This document shows positions 32,227 to 41,634 of a stretch of DNA of 64,000 bases, in pieces. Every line of letters starts with the position of its first letter. Position 1 is the first letter of the stretch. The position numbers and the translations under genes were made by a program. This DNA is from an uncultured Roseateles sp. Lineage in GTDB: Bacteria > Pseudomonadota > Gammaproteobacteria > Burkholderiales > Burkholderiaceae_C. The stretch covers positions 2,480,001 to 2,544,000 of the forward strand of contig NZ_OY729424.1 in assembly GCF_963422335.1 (NCBI RefSeq), in the 5' to 3' direction. The notes under the pieces were generated by a model. That model had not been told where the DNA came from. It made no database searches and saw nothing but the letters and a program-made list of their open reading frames with translations.

Positions 32227-35200
32227 ACGTCTGCACCTCGCGCATGCGCAGCGGGTTGATGGCGCTGCTGGAGATGACCTCCAGCTTGGCCTTCTTGCCG
32301 TCCAGATTCAGCAACACGGTGAAACGCTCCGGCTGGGCCGAGGGCTGGATCTCGAACTGGCCGAACAGGCGGAACAGCGCCCAGGGGCCCTCGAACAGCT
32401 GCACGGCGCCGCCGGGCGCGCTGAGCTTGATTTGTGCGGCGACGCGGGCACTGGGCCAGCTGATGGTCTGTGCCGCGGTGTTGCCGGCGGTGAACTTCAG
32501 CGGCGTGCCGTCCAGGTCCAGGGTCAGCTCCTTCAGGCCGTCCAGCATCTCAAGCACGCGCACATCGACCTTGAAGCTGGGCGTCTTGCCCCCGTTGCGG
32601 AAGAAGGCTTCCTTGATGCGCGAGGCGCGCTGGAAGTCGGCCAGCGCCGCGCCGCCCGGCGGCTTGGTGCCGTCGGTCAGCGGTTTGTAGATCCAGGGCG
32701 TGGCGCCTATGTCGACCAGGCCGCTGAGACGGCGCTGGTAGAAGTCATCGAGCATGCCGCCGACACCGAACAGCTGGCCGAAGTCGTCCGGCAGCACGTC
32801 GGACTTGGAGCCCTGGGCAAATGGATAGCGACCGGAGACCGTGCGGGCACAGAAGTCCGAGATCGGCTTCAGCTCCGAGGTCAGGCCCTGTCGCTCGGCC
32901 GTGCGGCTCTGGCTGGCGCCGGCGTCGCTGAGCGTCTCCAGCATCGACTTGATCGGCTCGGGCTGCATCGCCGCGGCGGCCTTGGCGCCGCCACCGGGTG
33001 GCGGGGGTGGCGGGGCGCTCTTGCTCTTCTGCGCCGAATCGATGGCGCTGAGCTGCACGAACACCTCGTTGAACATCTTCATCACCTCGTCGATAGGCGC
33101 GGGCTGGCCGGCGACAAGACGGTGCAGATAGGCGAAGTGCTCGTCGACCAGGGTCTCCAGCGGGGCGCCGGCGGCGGCTTTGCCGGCCGGTTCTGCCTGC
33201 TTGCCCATCAGCGCGGCCAAGTCCTTCTTGGCCTTGTCCGCCTTGCCAGGGAGCTTGACGTCCGAGAGGCCCTTGCCTGTTGATTCAGCCGCTGCGGCGG
33301 CGAGCTGGGTTTCGCGGGCCACGGCGCGCAGATAGGCGGCCAGCGGCGAGTCGGGGGCAGCAAGCACCCGGGCCACGGCCAGGCTGCGGTCCAGGCCGCC
33401 CAGCTTGACCAGGCGCACATCGGCCAGATAGGCATCCCAGACCTTGATGTACTCCTGCAAGTACAGCCGGCGCACGCGCAGGTCCATCTCGTCAGGGGCA
33501 TTGCTGGCCAACGCGCGGGCCTTGTCGGCGGCGCTGCCCTGAACGCCAGTGCCCAGCACCCAGCGCTGCTCGTCTTCCAACTGCTTGGCCACCTTGGTGA
33601 CGGCGCCCTTGAAGGCCTTGAAATAGGCGTCGCGGGTGAACAGGCCCGGTATGCCCTTGGTCAGCGGCTGGCCGCTGGCGCGCTCGAACACCTGGATGGC
33701 ATTGGGTCCACCGGACGAAGCGACCGAGAACTCGGGAAACTCGGAGCCGACCTGGGCGCGCTTGAGGCGGCTGAACACGCGGTACTCCAGCGGGTAGGCG
33801 ATCAGCATCTCGCGCACATTGGCCACCAGGGTCTTGTCCATCGGTGCCAGTGCACTGGGTGCTCCCTTGGCCAGCGCCGCGTCCAGATGGGCGGCCAGGG
33901 TGGCCCGCTGTTCGGCATTCAAGGTGCCGGCCAGATTGACGTCCCAGTCCAGGGTGACCCAGTTCTTCAGGCCCTCGGCCTCGAAGTGTTCCGGCGTGTA
34001 GAGCATCAGATAGCCCTTCAGCGCCTCGTAGGCCAGCTCCAGATTGTCGCGGTTGACGGCGCGCAGCCGCTCCTCCAGCCGCTTGGCCACGCGTGGCAGC
34101 AGTGCGCGGTCCAGCAGATGCTGGTAGCCGATGTCAGCACCGGCCTTGACATAGTCGCCCTGGTACAGGCCCAGGGCATTCAGCACGGGCGGGTGGTCAA
34201 GCTCGAAGCCCGTCGGCTTGGGTGCGGCGACGACCTTGTCCAGCACCTGGGGCAGGGCGGCGACCTCGGTGTTGTTGGCCGGGGGCAGGGCCTCGACGGC
34301 GGTCTTGACCTCGGGCAGGCGCGCCTGCACCTCGGCCAGATAGGCCTGGTTGCGCATGAAGCTGATCGTCCACCCGGCCAGTACCGCGATGCTGGCCAGG
34401 CCGAGCGTGGCTACGCCGATCAGGCGCCAGCGACGGCGCGCGGCCTCGGCCTGGCGGTTCTCGCCGACCAGACCCTGCTCGTTGAACACCACCTCCTTCA
34501 GCAGTCGCGACAGGAAGAAGCTCTTGCCCCGTGACGAGGCCACCGAGGCGGCGCGGTTGTCGACGCCGAAGGTGCGGGCGAGCGTCCCCAGCACCCGGTC
34601 GATAGGCGTGCCTTCCTGCGTGCCGCTGGTGAAGTAGACGCCGCGCAGCAGGCTGCGCTCTTCCAGTGAGCCACCGGCATCGAAGACTTGTTCGAGGAAG
34701 CCACCCAGCAGGCCCTTGATGCCACCGAACTGCTGCGGGAACGAGAAGATGGCGGCCCGCTTGAGCGTGTCGCGCTCGGCCTCCAGCCGGTCCAGCAGGC
34801 GGTCGCGCAGGCGCTTTTCGAGCGCGGCGAACTCGCTGCCGAACTCCTGCACCGGCGTGTCCTGGCCACGGGGGTCATAAGGGAAGCTGAAACCCCAGAC
34901 CTGGTCGCGCTCCTCCTTGCCCAGCTCACCGAAGCTCTCGTTGAAACCGGCGATCAGGTCGCACTTGGTGACCAGCACATACACAGGCGGGCGCACATTC
35001 AGGCGCGCATGCAACTCCTGCAGGCGCAGGCGCAGCTTGGATGCATGCTCCTTGCGGTCACCCGGGCTTTGCTGCAGCAGGTCCTGGATATTGATGGTCA
35101 GCAGCACGCCGTTGATGGGGCGGCGCGGGCGGGTCTTCTTCAACAGGTCGAGGAACTTGTCCCAGGCGCCGGCGTCGGCTTTCTCGTCGGACTGCTGCAG

Positions 35201-35767
35201 GGTGTAGCGGCCGGCGGTGTCGATCAGCACCGCCTCGTCGGTGAACCACCAGTCGCAGTTGCGGGTGCCGCCCACGCCCTTGATCGATGCCTGTCCCATC
35301 TTGCCGGCCAGGGGGAAGGTCAGGCCGGCATTCATCAGCGCCGTGGTCTTGCCCGAGCCCGGGGCGCCGATGAAGATGTACCAGGGCAGCTCGTACAGAT
35401 ACTGGCCGCGCTTGAAAAAGCTGCGCTTGCCCGATTGCCGGGCACTGTCTTCCAGCACCTGCAGAGCCTCGCTGAAGCGCTTGCTCAGCACCTCGGCTTC
35501 GCGGTCGCTGGCACTGGCCCCGCCGCTCATGCCAGCCACCATCTCGGCATTGGCGCGCTTGCGCTTCCAGGCGCCTATGCCCTTGATCAGGGCAAAGATG
35601 CCGAAGATGGCAAGTATCACGATCACGCGGGTCCAGACGCCGTCGAGCGGCCGGCTTTCGCCGATCGCGATCAAGGGGCCTATCCACCAGATCAGGGCCG
35701 CCAGCGCGAGCAGACCGTACAGGATCAGCGCGAGCGGGGAAAAGATGACAGACAGAAATTTCTTCAT
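32204..35767 (-). CDS. tssM: T6SS membrane complex protein TssM (IcmF/VasK)
   Basis: 1187-residue inner-membrane protein that links the TssL/TssK base to the outer membrane. Two N-terminal membrane helices (residues about 10-33 and 46-63) are followed by a cytoplasmic NTPase domain with an intact Walker A GAPGSGKT at 134-141. A third helix lies near residue 450 (LIGVATLGLASIAVLAGW), then the large periplasmic domain. Length is normal. It is the last gene of the minus-strand cluster, 49 bp after tssL. It should contact TssJ, but no tssJ is seen in the window. Confidence 0.95.
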   Translation of the reverse strand: MKKFLSVIFSPLALILYGLLALAALIWWIGPLIAIGESRPLDGVWTRVIVILAIFGIFALIKGIGAWKRKRANAEMVAGMSGGASASDREAEVLSKRFSEALQVLEDSARQSGKRSFFKRGQYLYELPWYIFIGAPGSGKTTALMNAGLTFPLAGKMGQASIKGVGGTRNCDWWFTDEAVLIDTAGRYTLQQSDEKADAGAWDKFLDLLKKTRPRRPINGVLLTINIQDLLQQSPGDRKEHASKLRLRLQELHARLNVRPPVYVLVTKCDLIAGFNESFGELGKEERDQVWGFSFPYDPRGQDTPVQEFGSEFAALEKRLRDRLLDRLEAERDTLKRAAIFSFPQQFGGIKGLLGGFLEQVFDAGGSLEERSLLRGVYFTSGTQEGTPIDRVLGTLARTFGVDNRAASVASSRGKSFFLSRLLKEVVFNEQGLVGENRQAEAARRRWRLIGVATLGLASIAVLAGWTISFMRNQAYLAEVQARLPEVKTAVEALPPANNTEVAALPQVLDKVVAAPKPTGFELDHPPVLNALGLYQGDYVKAGADIGYQHLLDRALLPRVAKRLEERLRAVNRDNLELAYEALKGYLMLYTPEHFEAEGLKNWVTLDWDVNLAGTLNAEQRATLAAHLDAALAKGAPSALAPMDKTLVANVREMLIAYPLEYRVFSRLKRAQVGSEFPEFSVASSGGPNAIQVFERASGQPLTKGIPGLFTRDAYFKAFKGAVTKVAKQLEDEQRWVLGTGVQGSAADKARALASNAPDEMDLRVRRLYLQEYIKVWDAYLADVRLVKLGGLDRSLAVARVLAAPDSPLAAYLRAVARETQLAAAAAESTGKGLSDVKLPGKADKAKKDLAALMGKQAEPAGKAAAGAPLETLVDEHFAYLHRLVAGQPAPIDEVMKMFNEVFVQLSAIDSAQKSKSAPPPPPPGGGAKAAAAMQPEPIKSMLETLSDAGASQSRTAERQGLTSELKPISDFCARTVSGRYPFAQGSKSDVLPDDFGQLFGVGGMLDDFYQRRLSGLVDIGATPWIYKPLTDGTKPPGGAALADFQRASRIKEAFFRNGGKTPSFKVDVRVLEMLDGLKELTLDLDGTPLKFTAGNTAAQTISWPSARVAAQIKLSAPGGAVQLFEGPWALFRLFGQFEIQPSAQPERFTVLLNLDGKKAKLEVISSSAINPLRMREVQTFRCPDAL

Positions 35768-35816
35768 GCTGCGGGCGAGTCAAATAGGCATCGGGGCGTC
35801 GGTGGCAGGTTGTGGC

Positions 35817-37187
35817 TCATGAGCCAGCCTGCTGCACGAACAGCGTGACTTCAACGCGGCGGTTCTTGGCGCGGCCGGCGGGTGTGCCGTTGTCAGCCAG
35901 CGACTCGGCGTCCGCCCGGCCCTCTGCGCGCAGCCTCGCCACTTTGACCGTCTTGGCCAGCTCGGCCTTGACGGTGTCGGCGCGGTCCTGCGACAGATGC
36001 CAGTTCGACGGATAGCGCAGGGTGCGTATCGGCTGGTTGTCGGTGTGTCCGGTGATCAGTACCGAGCCGGGGGTGTCGCTCAGTGCCTGGGCGATGCGTG
36101 GCAGCAGCGGCCTCACCTCGGACGAGATCACGGCGCTGCCGGGCTCGAAGAAGCCGTCGCCCTTGATCGTCACCACCGAGCGGTCGGCGAAGTCCTGCAC
36201 CTGCACCAGGCCGGCCTCGATCTCGGGCTTCAGGAAACCGGCCAGGCGTGGCGCCGAGGCCGCCGGCGGGGGAGGCGGTGGTGGACTGGCGGCGGCCACC
36301 GTGGCGGCCTTGGCGTCCAGTGCCTGCAGGGTGTTGAACACGCTCTCGGCATTGTCATTGAGCTTGAAGCGCAGGCCCACGAAGATCAGGGCAAGGATCA
36401 GCGCGGTGACCGAGGCAATGACCCACATCGGCAGGCCATCGCGCAGCTTGGCGACCTGCTGCTCGACGCCCTTCCAGCGCGGCGACAGGGCCTTGTCGGG
36501 TGTGGGTTTGCCTTGTCGCAGCAGCTGCACGAGGCGCTCGCGCACGCTGTCGAGCTGGGCACGGCCGTTGTCGATGACACGGTAGCGGCCCTCGAAGCCG
36601 AAGGCCAGCACGACGTAGAGCAACTCCAGCAGGCTGCGGTTGGCCTCGACGTTCTCGGCCAGCTTGGACATCAGCTGGAAGACCTTTTCGCCACCCCAGG
36701 TCTCGTTGTGGAACTGCACCAGCAGGCTTTGCGCCGACCACACGCCCGAGCCGCCCCAGGGTGTGCTGGCGGCCGATTCGTCGAGCAGGGTACACAGGAT
36801 GTAGCGGGCGGCAATCACCTGCTCATTGGGCAGGCCCTGCGCGCGGGCCTGGGCCTCGAACTTGCGGATGCCCTCGGCCAACGCCTCCTTCAGCCCGGCC
36901 GGGTTCGGATGGCGGGCCGTGGTGCGCACGCGAGGGGCGGCGGCCAGCAGCGGTGCCGCGGCCGAGACCAGCGGGTTCAGGCTGGCCGTCATCAAGGCGT
37001 CCATCGCCAGCGGGGCATCCTTGCTGGAGGCGGCCGGCGGCGCCATGCCGCCTCCACCACCACCGGCGGGGCCTGGGGGTGCCATGCCCTCCGGCGCACC
37101 GGGCCTGGGGCCGCGGCCACCGCTGGGCTTGATGACGGTCCGGTCCGAATTGAACGCGGCAAAGGGATCGTTTCCGTTATCGCTCAT
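35817..37187 (-). CDS. tssL: T6SS membrane complex protein TssL with C-terminal OmpA domain
   Basis: 456 residues. An N-terminal Pro/Gly-rich tail is followed by a DotU/IcmH domain (about 65-250: YILCTLLDESAASTPWG, FHNETWGGEKVFQ), one membrane helix (about 260-280, MWVIASVTALILALIFVGL), a polyproline linker and a periplasmic OmpA-like peptidoglycan-binding domain (GHTDNQPI, NRRVEVTLF). This is the extended form that anchors the T6SS to the cell wall by itself. Its start overlaps the stop of tssK (ATGA). Confidence 0.95.
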   Translation of the reverse strand: MSDNGNDPFAAFNSDRTVIKPSGGRGPRPGAPEGMAPPGPAGGGGGGMAPPAASSKDAPLAMDALMTASLNPLVSAAAPLLAAAPRVRTTARHPNPAGLKEALAEGIRKFEAQARAQGLPNEQVIAARYILCTLLDESAASTPWGGSGVWSAQSLLVQFHNETWGGEKVFQLMSKLAENVEANRSLLELLYVVLAFGFEGRYRVIDNGRAQLDSVRERLVQLLRQGKPTPDKALSPRWKGVEQQVAKLRDGLPMWVIASVTALILALIFVGLRFKLNDNAESVFNTLQALDAKAATVAAASPPPPPPPAASAPRLAGFLKPEIEAGLVQVQDFADRSVVTIKGDGFFEPGSAVISSEVRPLLPRIAQALSDTPGSVLITGHTDNQPIRTLRYPSNWHLSQDRADTVKAELAKTVKVARLRAEGRADAESLADNGTPAGRAKNRRVEVTLFVQQAGS

Positions 37188-38521
37188 GCTCTCACCGCCC
37201 AGAATTCAAGCTCCAAGCCAGGGAAGTCGCCGGCGATGTGCATCGCCAGGCCGCCCGAGCTCTCCAGTTGCTTCCACATATCGTTGCCGCGTGTTTCCAG
37301 CTCGAAATAGGTGTAGCCGGCGTGGTACGGAATCTGCCTGGGGGCCACCGGCAGCGGCCTCAGGGTCACGCCAGGCAGTTGCAGATTGACCAGGTCGCGG
37401 ATGCGTTCGACGGTGCCGATCTTGACCTGGGTCGGGAAGCGCGCGCGCAGCGAGTCGCCGGGCATCTGCGAGGCCACGGCCAGCACGAACTGGGCGTTGC
37501 GCTGCAGTTCGACGTCCGCAATGATGGCCACCCGTATGCCGTACTTGCGGTCCTGCAGCTCGATCGGGATGGCGGTCTGCTCCATCACCATCGACAGCGA
37601 CTGGCGCAAATCATCCATCAGCGGCTTGAAGCAGCGCACCGGATCGTCGTGCAGATAGGCGGGCATCGGTGTGGGCCGGCGCTTCTCGCGAAAAGTGCCC
37701 AGCTCGCCGGCCAGTTGCACGCAGCAGAAGTGCAGGTCCTTGGGATGCAGCACCGAGGTTTGGCGCAGCTGCGCGAACAGGGGCTCGGTGCGGTTGATCG
37801 CCTCCAGCAGCAGGAAGTCGGCAATCTCGCCTACGCCGGCGCGGCCCGGCTGGGCCAGTCGGCTGGCCAGCGCTTCGCCGCGCTGGTGCAGCAGGCCGTG
37901 CAGCTCGCGAACGTAGGAGGCGAGGATGTCATTGCCGCTGGCATGCAGGGTCGGGGGCACGTATTGCGTGTCCAGCACCAGCTTGTTGTCGGCGCGGCGC
38001 TCGATCACGCGGCAAAGGCCCAGCGTGGCATAGCCCTCCTGGGCATCGCGGGCCAGCATCACGCGCAGGTTCAGGCGGCCGACCTGTATCGGCGCGGCGC
38101 GCTCGCCGGTGACATTGGTGTCGCCCACATCGACCTCGGTCGAGCGAAAGCGGGGCGGCATAGAGCCGGTGTCGGACTCTGCGTCGCTTTCGGCCACGCC
38201 GGGGCGCTGCAGCACTGCCGCCAGCACCACCAGTTCGTCGCGCACATCGGCCGGCACGTCGAAGGCGGCCGGGGCCGCGTCTTGCCCGGGCACATCGAAC
38301 ACCAGGCCGTCGGGCAGCACGCCCTGGGCGCCGCTGACGGCGATCTTGCCCAGATTCAGCGCCGCGCTGTCCAGCGCCAGCGTCATATAGCCCCAGCCAT
38401 AGCCGGCTGTCATGCCGAAGCGGCTGTGCGCCTGCAGGGCCAGAAATCTATCGTGCTGTTGGAAGTGCTGGGGCTGGAGGAACATGCCCTCCGTCCAGAT
38501 GACTTTGTTGTACCAGGTCAT
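37184..38521 (-). CDS. tssK: T6SS baseplate protein TssK
   Basis: 445 residues, normal length for TssK, which joins the baseplate to the TssLM membrane complex. The family N-terminus VIWTEGMFLQPQHFQQ is clear, as are RVMLARDAQEGY-type middle blocks and a C-terminal TssL-binding domain (GYTYFELE). It lies 9 bp after the PAAR-like gene and overlaps tssL by 4 bp. Confidence 0.95.
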   Translation of the reverse strand: MTWYNKVIWTEGMFLQPQHFQQHDRFLALQAHSRFGMTAGYGWGYMTLALDSAALNLGKIAVSGAQGVLPDGLVFDVPGQDAAPAAFDVPADVRDELVVLAAVLQRPGVAESDAESDTGSMPPRFRSTEVDVGDTNVTGERAAPIQVGRLNLRVMLARDAQEGYATLGLCRVIERRADNKLVLDTQYVPPTLHASGNDILASYVRELHGLLHQRGEALASRLAQPGRAGVGEIADFLLLEAINRTEPLFAQLRQTSVLHPKDLHFCCVQLAGELGTFREKRRPTPMPAYLHDDPVRCFKPLMDDLRQSLSMVMEQTAIPIELQDRKYGIRVAIIADVELQRNAQFVLAVASQMPGDSLRARFPTQVKIGTVERIRDLVNLQLPGVTLRPLPVAPRQIPYHAGYTYFELETRGNDMWKQLESSGGLAMHIAGDFPGLELEFWAVRA

Positions 38522-38530
38522 GGCGGCCGA

Positions 38531-38917
38531 TCAAGGAATCTGGTGGGTGACTTGCCCGGGGAAGCTGATGCTGATCACCCCCGCCCAGGCACACATGAGC
38601 TTACAGGTATTGTCCAGCGCGGGTATGTTGGCAATCAGCACCGTCGGTGCGCCCGGCGCCCAAGGCGCGGGCAGCACCGGCACGCAGGGCATGGGCGTCA
38701 ACACGCCCAGGGCCGCGGCGGTGGCCGCGGCCACCTGCGGGTTGGCCAGCGACATGCACACGCCGAATGGCGGCACATTCATCATCGGGATGTTGTCGGT
38801 GATCACCCCGGCCACCATATTGCTGGTCATCACCGGCCGGGGCGTGGCATTGAAGGTCGAGGGTGCGGCGCCGAAGGTGCACATCATCATCGCGCCGGTA
38901 CAGACTTGTTGAGGCAT
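38531..38917 (-). CDS. PAAR-like spike-tip protein (DUF4280-type)
   Basis: 128 residues with MCTFGAAPSTFN near the N-terminus and regularly spaced Cys (MCTFG, GVCMS, MPCVP, CKLMCAW), like the PAAR-like DUF4280 family that caps the VgrG spike. No C-terminal toxin extension is present, so it is a plain tip protein that may carry separate effectors. It lies 24 bp after the PP2C phosphatase gene and 9 bp before tssK. Confidence 0.88.
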   Translation of the reverse strand: MPQQVCTGAMMMCTFGAAPSTFNATPRPVMTSNMVAGVITDNIPMMNVPPFGVCMSLANPQVAAATAAALGVLTPMPCVPVLPAPWAPGAPTVLIANIPALDNTCKLMCAWAGVISISFPGQVTHQIP

Positions 38918-38941
38918 GGTGAGATCCTTTGCTGAGGCGCT

Positions 38942-39769
38942 TCAGCGTGAGGGCGGGCCGATCCAGACCGCGACACCGCTGAAGTTGTCGTGGCCGGGTT
39001 TTTGCGCTTCTTTGGCGTTGCGCAGCACCAGCTGCTCCAGGCTGGACAGCCAGGCCACCGGGTCGTGCGCCCGGGACAGCGCGGCACTCATCTCGGCCTC
39101 GTTGACGTATTCCCACAGGCCGTCGGTGCAGAGCAGGAACACGTCTCCGGCGCGCAGCACCCAGGGTCTGGTGGCCGTGGTCACGCGCAGATCGGCCGGG
39201 TCGGTGCCCAAGGCCGAGTGCAGCTCGCTGCGCTTCGGGTGGGTACGCATCTGCTCGGTCGTCAGCAGGCCGGCCTCGACCAGCGACTGCACCAGGCTGT
39301 GATCACGCGTGTGGGCCAGCATCTGGCCGTCACGGAAGACGTAGAGGCGCGAATCGCCGGCATGGCCCCACAGCGCCTCACCGCGTTCGAGGTCGATGAA
39401 CAGGCTGACCACGGTGCTGTGCATATTGGCCTGGGCCTCGCCATCGGTGCGGTGGCGTATCACATTGGCATTGGTGTCGACCAGCAGATCGTGCACCTCC
39501 TCGGCCTCGGCCAGCGGCGCGGCAGCGAACTGCTCGATGATGTGGCTGACCGCCAGGCGCGAGGCGATGTCGCCCCCGCCATGGCCGCCGGCACCGTCGG
39601 CGACGACGACGCACAGGTGTCGTTCCGAGTGCCAATGGCCACAGGCATCCTCGTTGTAGCTGCGACCGCCGCGGCGCGACAGGATGGCCAGCTCGATCTG
39701 CGGCAAGGCACCATGGGTGCCCACCGAGTCGGACAGCGGCGCTTGAAGCTCAGGCCCGGCGTCACTCAA
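38942..39769 (-). CDS. PP2C-type serine/threonine phosphatase (T6SS PppA-like)
   Basis: 275 residues with the PP2C metal-binding motifs in order: SYNEDACGHW, VVADGAGGHGGGD, GHAGDSRLY and LLCTDGLWEYV, plus a late DNFSGV. In T6SS clusters this phosphatase opposes the PpkA kinase and dephosphorylates the FHA protein. The start is TTG at 39769, overlapping the stop of the FHA gene (TTGA), with AAAGGGG about 9 bases upstream. No partner kinase gene is found in the window. Confidence 0.9.
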   Translation of the reverse strand: MSDAGPELQAPLSDSVGTHGALPQIELAILSRRGGRSYNEDACGHWHSERHLCVVVADGAGGHGGGDIASRLAVSHIIEQFAAAPLAEAEEVHDLLVDTNANVIRHRTDGEAQANMHSTVVSLFIDLERGEALWGHAGDSRLYVFRDGQMLAHTRDHSLVQSLVEAGLLTTEQMRTHPKRSELHSALGTDPADLRVTTATRPWVLRAGDVFLLCTDGLWEYVNEAEMSAALSRAHDPVAWLSSLEQLVLRNAKEAQKPGHDNFSGVAVWIGPPSR

Positions 39770-41592
39770 GGCGAATCCCCTTTGAGTTGGTCGATATGTT
39801 CTTCATAGGCCTCCAGAAAGGCCTTGCCGAACAGGGTATGGAAATCATCCGAGGCATCGCTGCGGATCTGCGCATAGTGCTCGGTGAAGACCTCCCACAT
39901 GCGTGCCTTGCGGCTGCCCGGCAGGATGGACATCAGACCCGAGCGCTGGGTCAGGCGGCCCTCGAGCTCCGCGGGGTCGAAGCGTGCCAGCACGCCTTCC
40001 AGCGCCGCGCGCATGCCGGCGATGAAACCGAACTGGTGGGCACGCAAATCATCGTAGGCGTCGCGCATGGCCGGTGCTGCAGGCATGAAGCCGCGCGTGG
40101 GCGGGCTGAGCAGATGCTGCAGCGCGGCCTCGACACTGGGCGAGAACTTCAGCGGATTGTTCTCGCGCGCGACGATCATCGTGGCCTCGGCGCGTACCTC
40201 GCGCTTCAGCGCCGCACGGGCCACCAGCAGATCGACGGTGCCCTTGGCCGACTCGTGGACCAACTGGCCGATCAGCTTCATCAGCTCGGGCGTCAGCGTA
40301 TCGATCTGCACCGTCGGCGTGGCCAGGCCTTCGCGGAAGGCGGCCAGCAGTTCGTCGGCATTGCCCGCCACTGCCGGCGCACGGGCCGGGCTGGCTGTGG
40401 GGGCTGGTGCCGGTGCCGGTGCCGGTGCCGGTGCCGGCGGTCGGGCCATGCCGGTGGGCGGGTAGTCGGGCTGGGCCGGGGCAGCAGCCGGCGGCGGAGG
40501 CAAGCGCGCCTCTGTCGTCGTCTTGACCGAGGGCCGTATCACCGTGTGGCCATCGCCGCTGGGGGCGTCCCATGACAGCACGGCGCCCGAAGGCAGGGCC
40601 GGCTTGATGTCGGTCAGCGGCGGTATCAGTTCGACCGGAGCGGATGGCGAAGCCACCGGCTTGACGCCGATGGCGGGCGGCGGCACGAAGGGCCGGTTCA
40701 GGTCGGAGAAGGCGTCCGAGGCGCTGGCCGCGCTGGCCTTGGGCGCGCTGTTCAGCGAGGCCAGCGGGTCATGGCTGGCCGCCATATTTGGTTTGGCCAT
40801 CGGGGCGTCCAGCGCCGAGTTGGCCAGCGGGTCACCGCCCATGCCGGGCTTCAGGCCGAACAGATTGTCCAGCGAGTTGTCATTGCCGGGGCCGGAGGAG
40901 GGCAGATCGGGAATCAGTGCCGATGGCGCGGCGGCTCCGGCGTCGAGGCCGAAGTTGCCGCCACTCTTGCTGCCGAGCGAGCGGGCCAGGTCCTGGGCGG
41001 CGGGCCGGGCGGCCACGGGATCGGGAGCGAACGGGTCCCAGTCGTCGGGTATGCCGCCAGCCGACGGGGCGGCCGCGGGCGGCGGCGCCGATGGCCGGGA
41101 GTAGATGCCTGGGCTGGTCTGCGGCGTCGGCTCGAAGCCGAAGGCGGCCAACGGGTCGACCATGCCCGGCTTGGACGGCGTACGGGCTGCGGGGGCCTGG
41201 GCGGCGGCCGGACCACGGGCGCCGGCGGCAGGGCCCAGCAGATCGGCAAAGGGATCGTCGGGCGTGGCCTTGGCTGTAGTGGCGCTGCGCTTGATGGCCA
41301 GCACATAGCCGCCGATCTGCAGCAGGTCGCCATCGGCCACTGGCGCCTCGCGGCCGCTGCCCACAGCCTTGCCGTTGACCAGGATGGGATTGCTGCCGCG
41401 GTCAACGACGGCAAAGCCGCCGGCGCGGAACACGATCTGGGCATGCACGCGCGAGATCGCCCGGTCCGGGTCGGGCAGGACCAGCTGGTTGGTATCGGCC
41501 CGGCCGATGGTGCCGCCGAGCTCGTCGAAGCTGGCGCTCAAGGGAATGTCGCTGGGGGCGCCGTTGAAGGAGGTAACGGTCAGGGTGATCAC
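39766..41592 (-). CDS. tagH: FHA-domain T6SS protein TagH
   Basis: 608 residues. The N-terminal FHA domain (about 1-100; GRADTNQLVLPDP, ISRVHAQIV) binds phosphothreonine. A long Pro/Ala-rich middle includes a stretch of alternating Ala-Pro. The C-terminal TagH/ImpI domain (VQIDTLTPELMKLIGQLV, RENNPLKFSPS) closes the protein. I prefer the GTG at 41592 because GAGGA lies before it; a GTG at 41634 directly after the upstream stop would add 14 residues. It is coupled to the PP2C gene downstream, which suggests phosphorylation control of the T6SS. Confidence 0.9.
   Translation of the reverse strand: MITLTVTSFNGAPSDIPLSASFDELGGTIGRADTNQLVLPDPDRAISRVHAQIVFRAGGFAVVDRGSNPILVNGKAVGSGREAPVADGDLLQIGGYVLAIKRSATTAKATPDDPFADLLGPAAGARGPAAAQAPAARTPSKPGMVDPLAAFGFEPTPQTSPGIYSRPSAPPPAAAPSAGGIPDDWDPFAPDPVAARPAAQDLARSLGSKSGGNFGLDAGAAAPSALIPDLPSSGPGNDNSLDNLFGLKPGMGGDPLANSALDAPMAKPNMAASHDPLASLNSAPKASAASASDAFSDLNRPFVPPPAIGVKPVASPSAPVELIPPLTDIKPALPSGAVLSWDAPSGDGHTVIRPSVKTTTEARLPPPPAAAPAQPDYPPTGMARPPAPAPAPAPAPAPTASPARAPAVAGNADELLAAFREGLATPTVQIDTLTPELMKLIGQLVHESAKGTVDLLVARAALKREVRAEATMIVARENNPLKFSPSVEAALQHLLSPPTRGFMPAAPAMRDAYDDLRAHQFGFIAGMRAALEGVLARFDPAELEGRLTQRSGLMSILPGSRKARMWEVFTEHYAQIRSDASDDFHTLFGKAFLEAYEEHIDQLKGDSP
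40406..40435 (+). repeat. Hexanucleotide tandem repeat (GGTGCC)x5 inside tagH
   Basis: Five perfect copies of GGTGCC in a row. On the coding strand they encode alternating Ala and Pro in the flexible linker of the FHA protein. Gain or loss of a unit would keep the frame and change linker length. Confidence 0.85.
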
Positions 41593-41634
41593 GGGCAGGG
41601 GTCCTCGAACAGGTACGGAGCGGGCTGAATGCAC

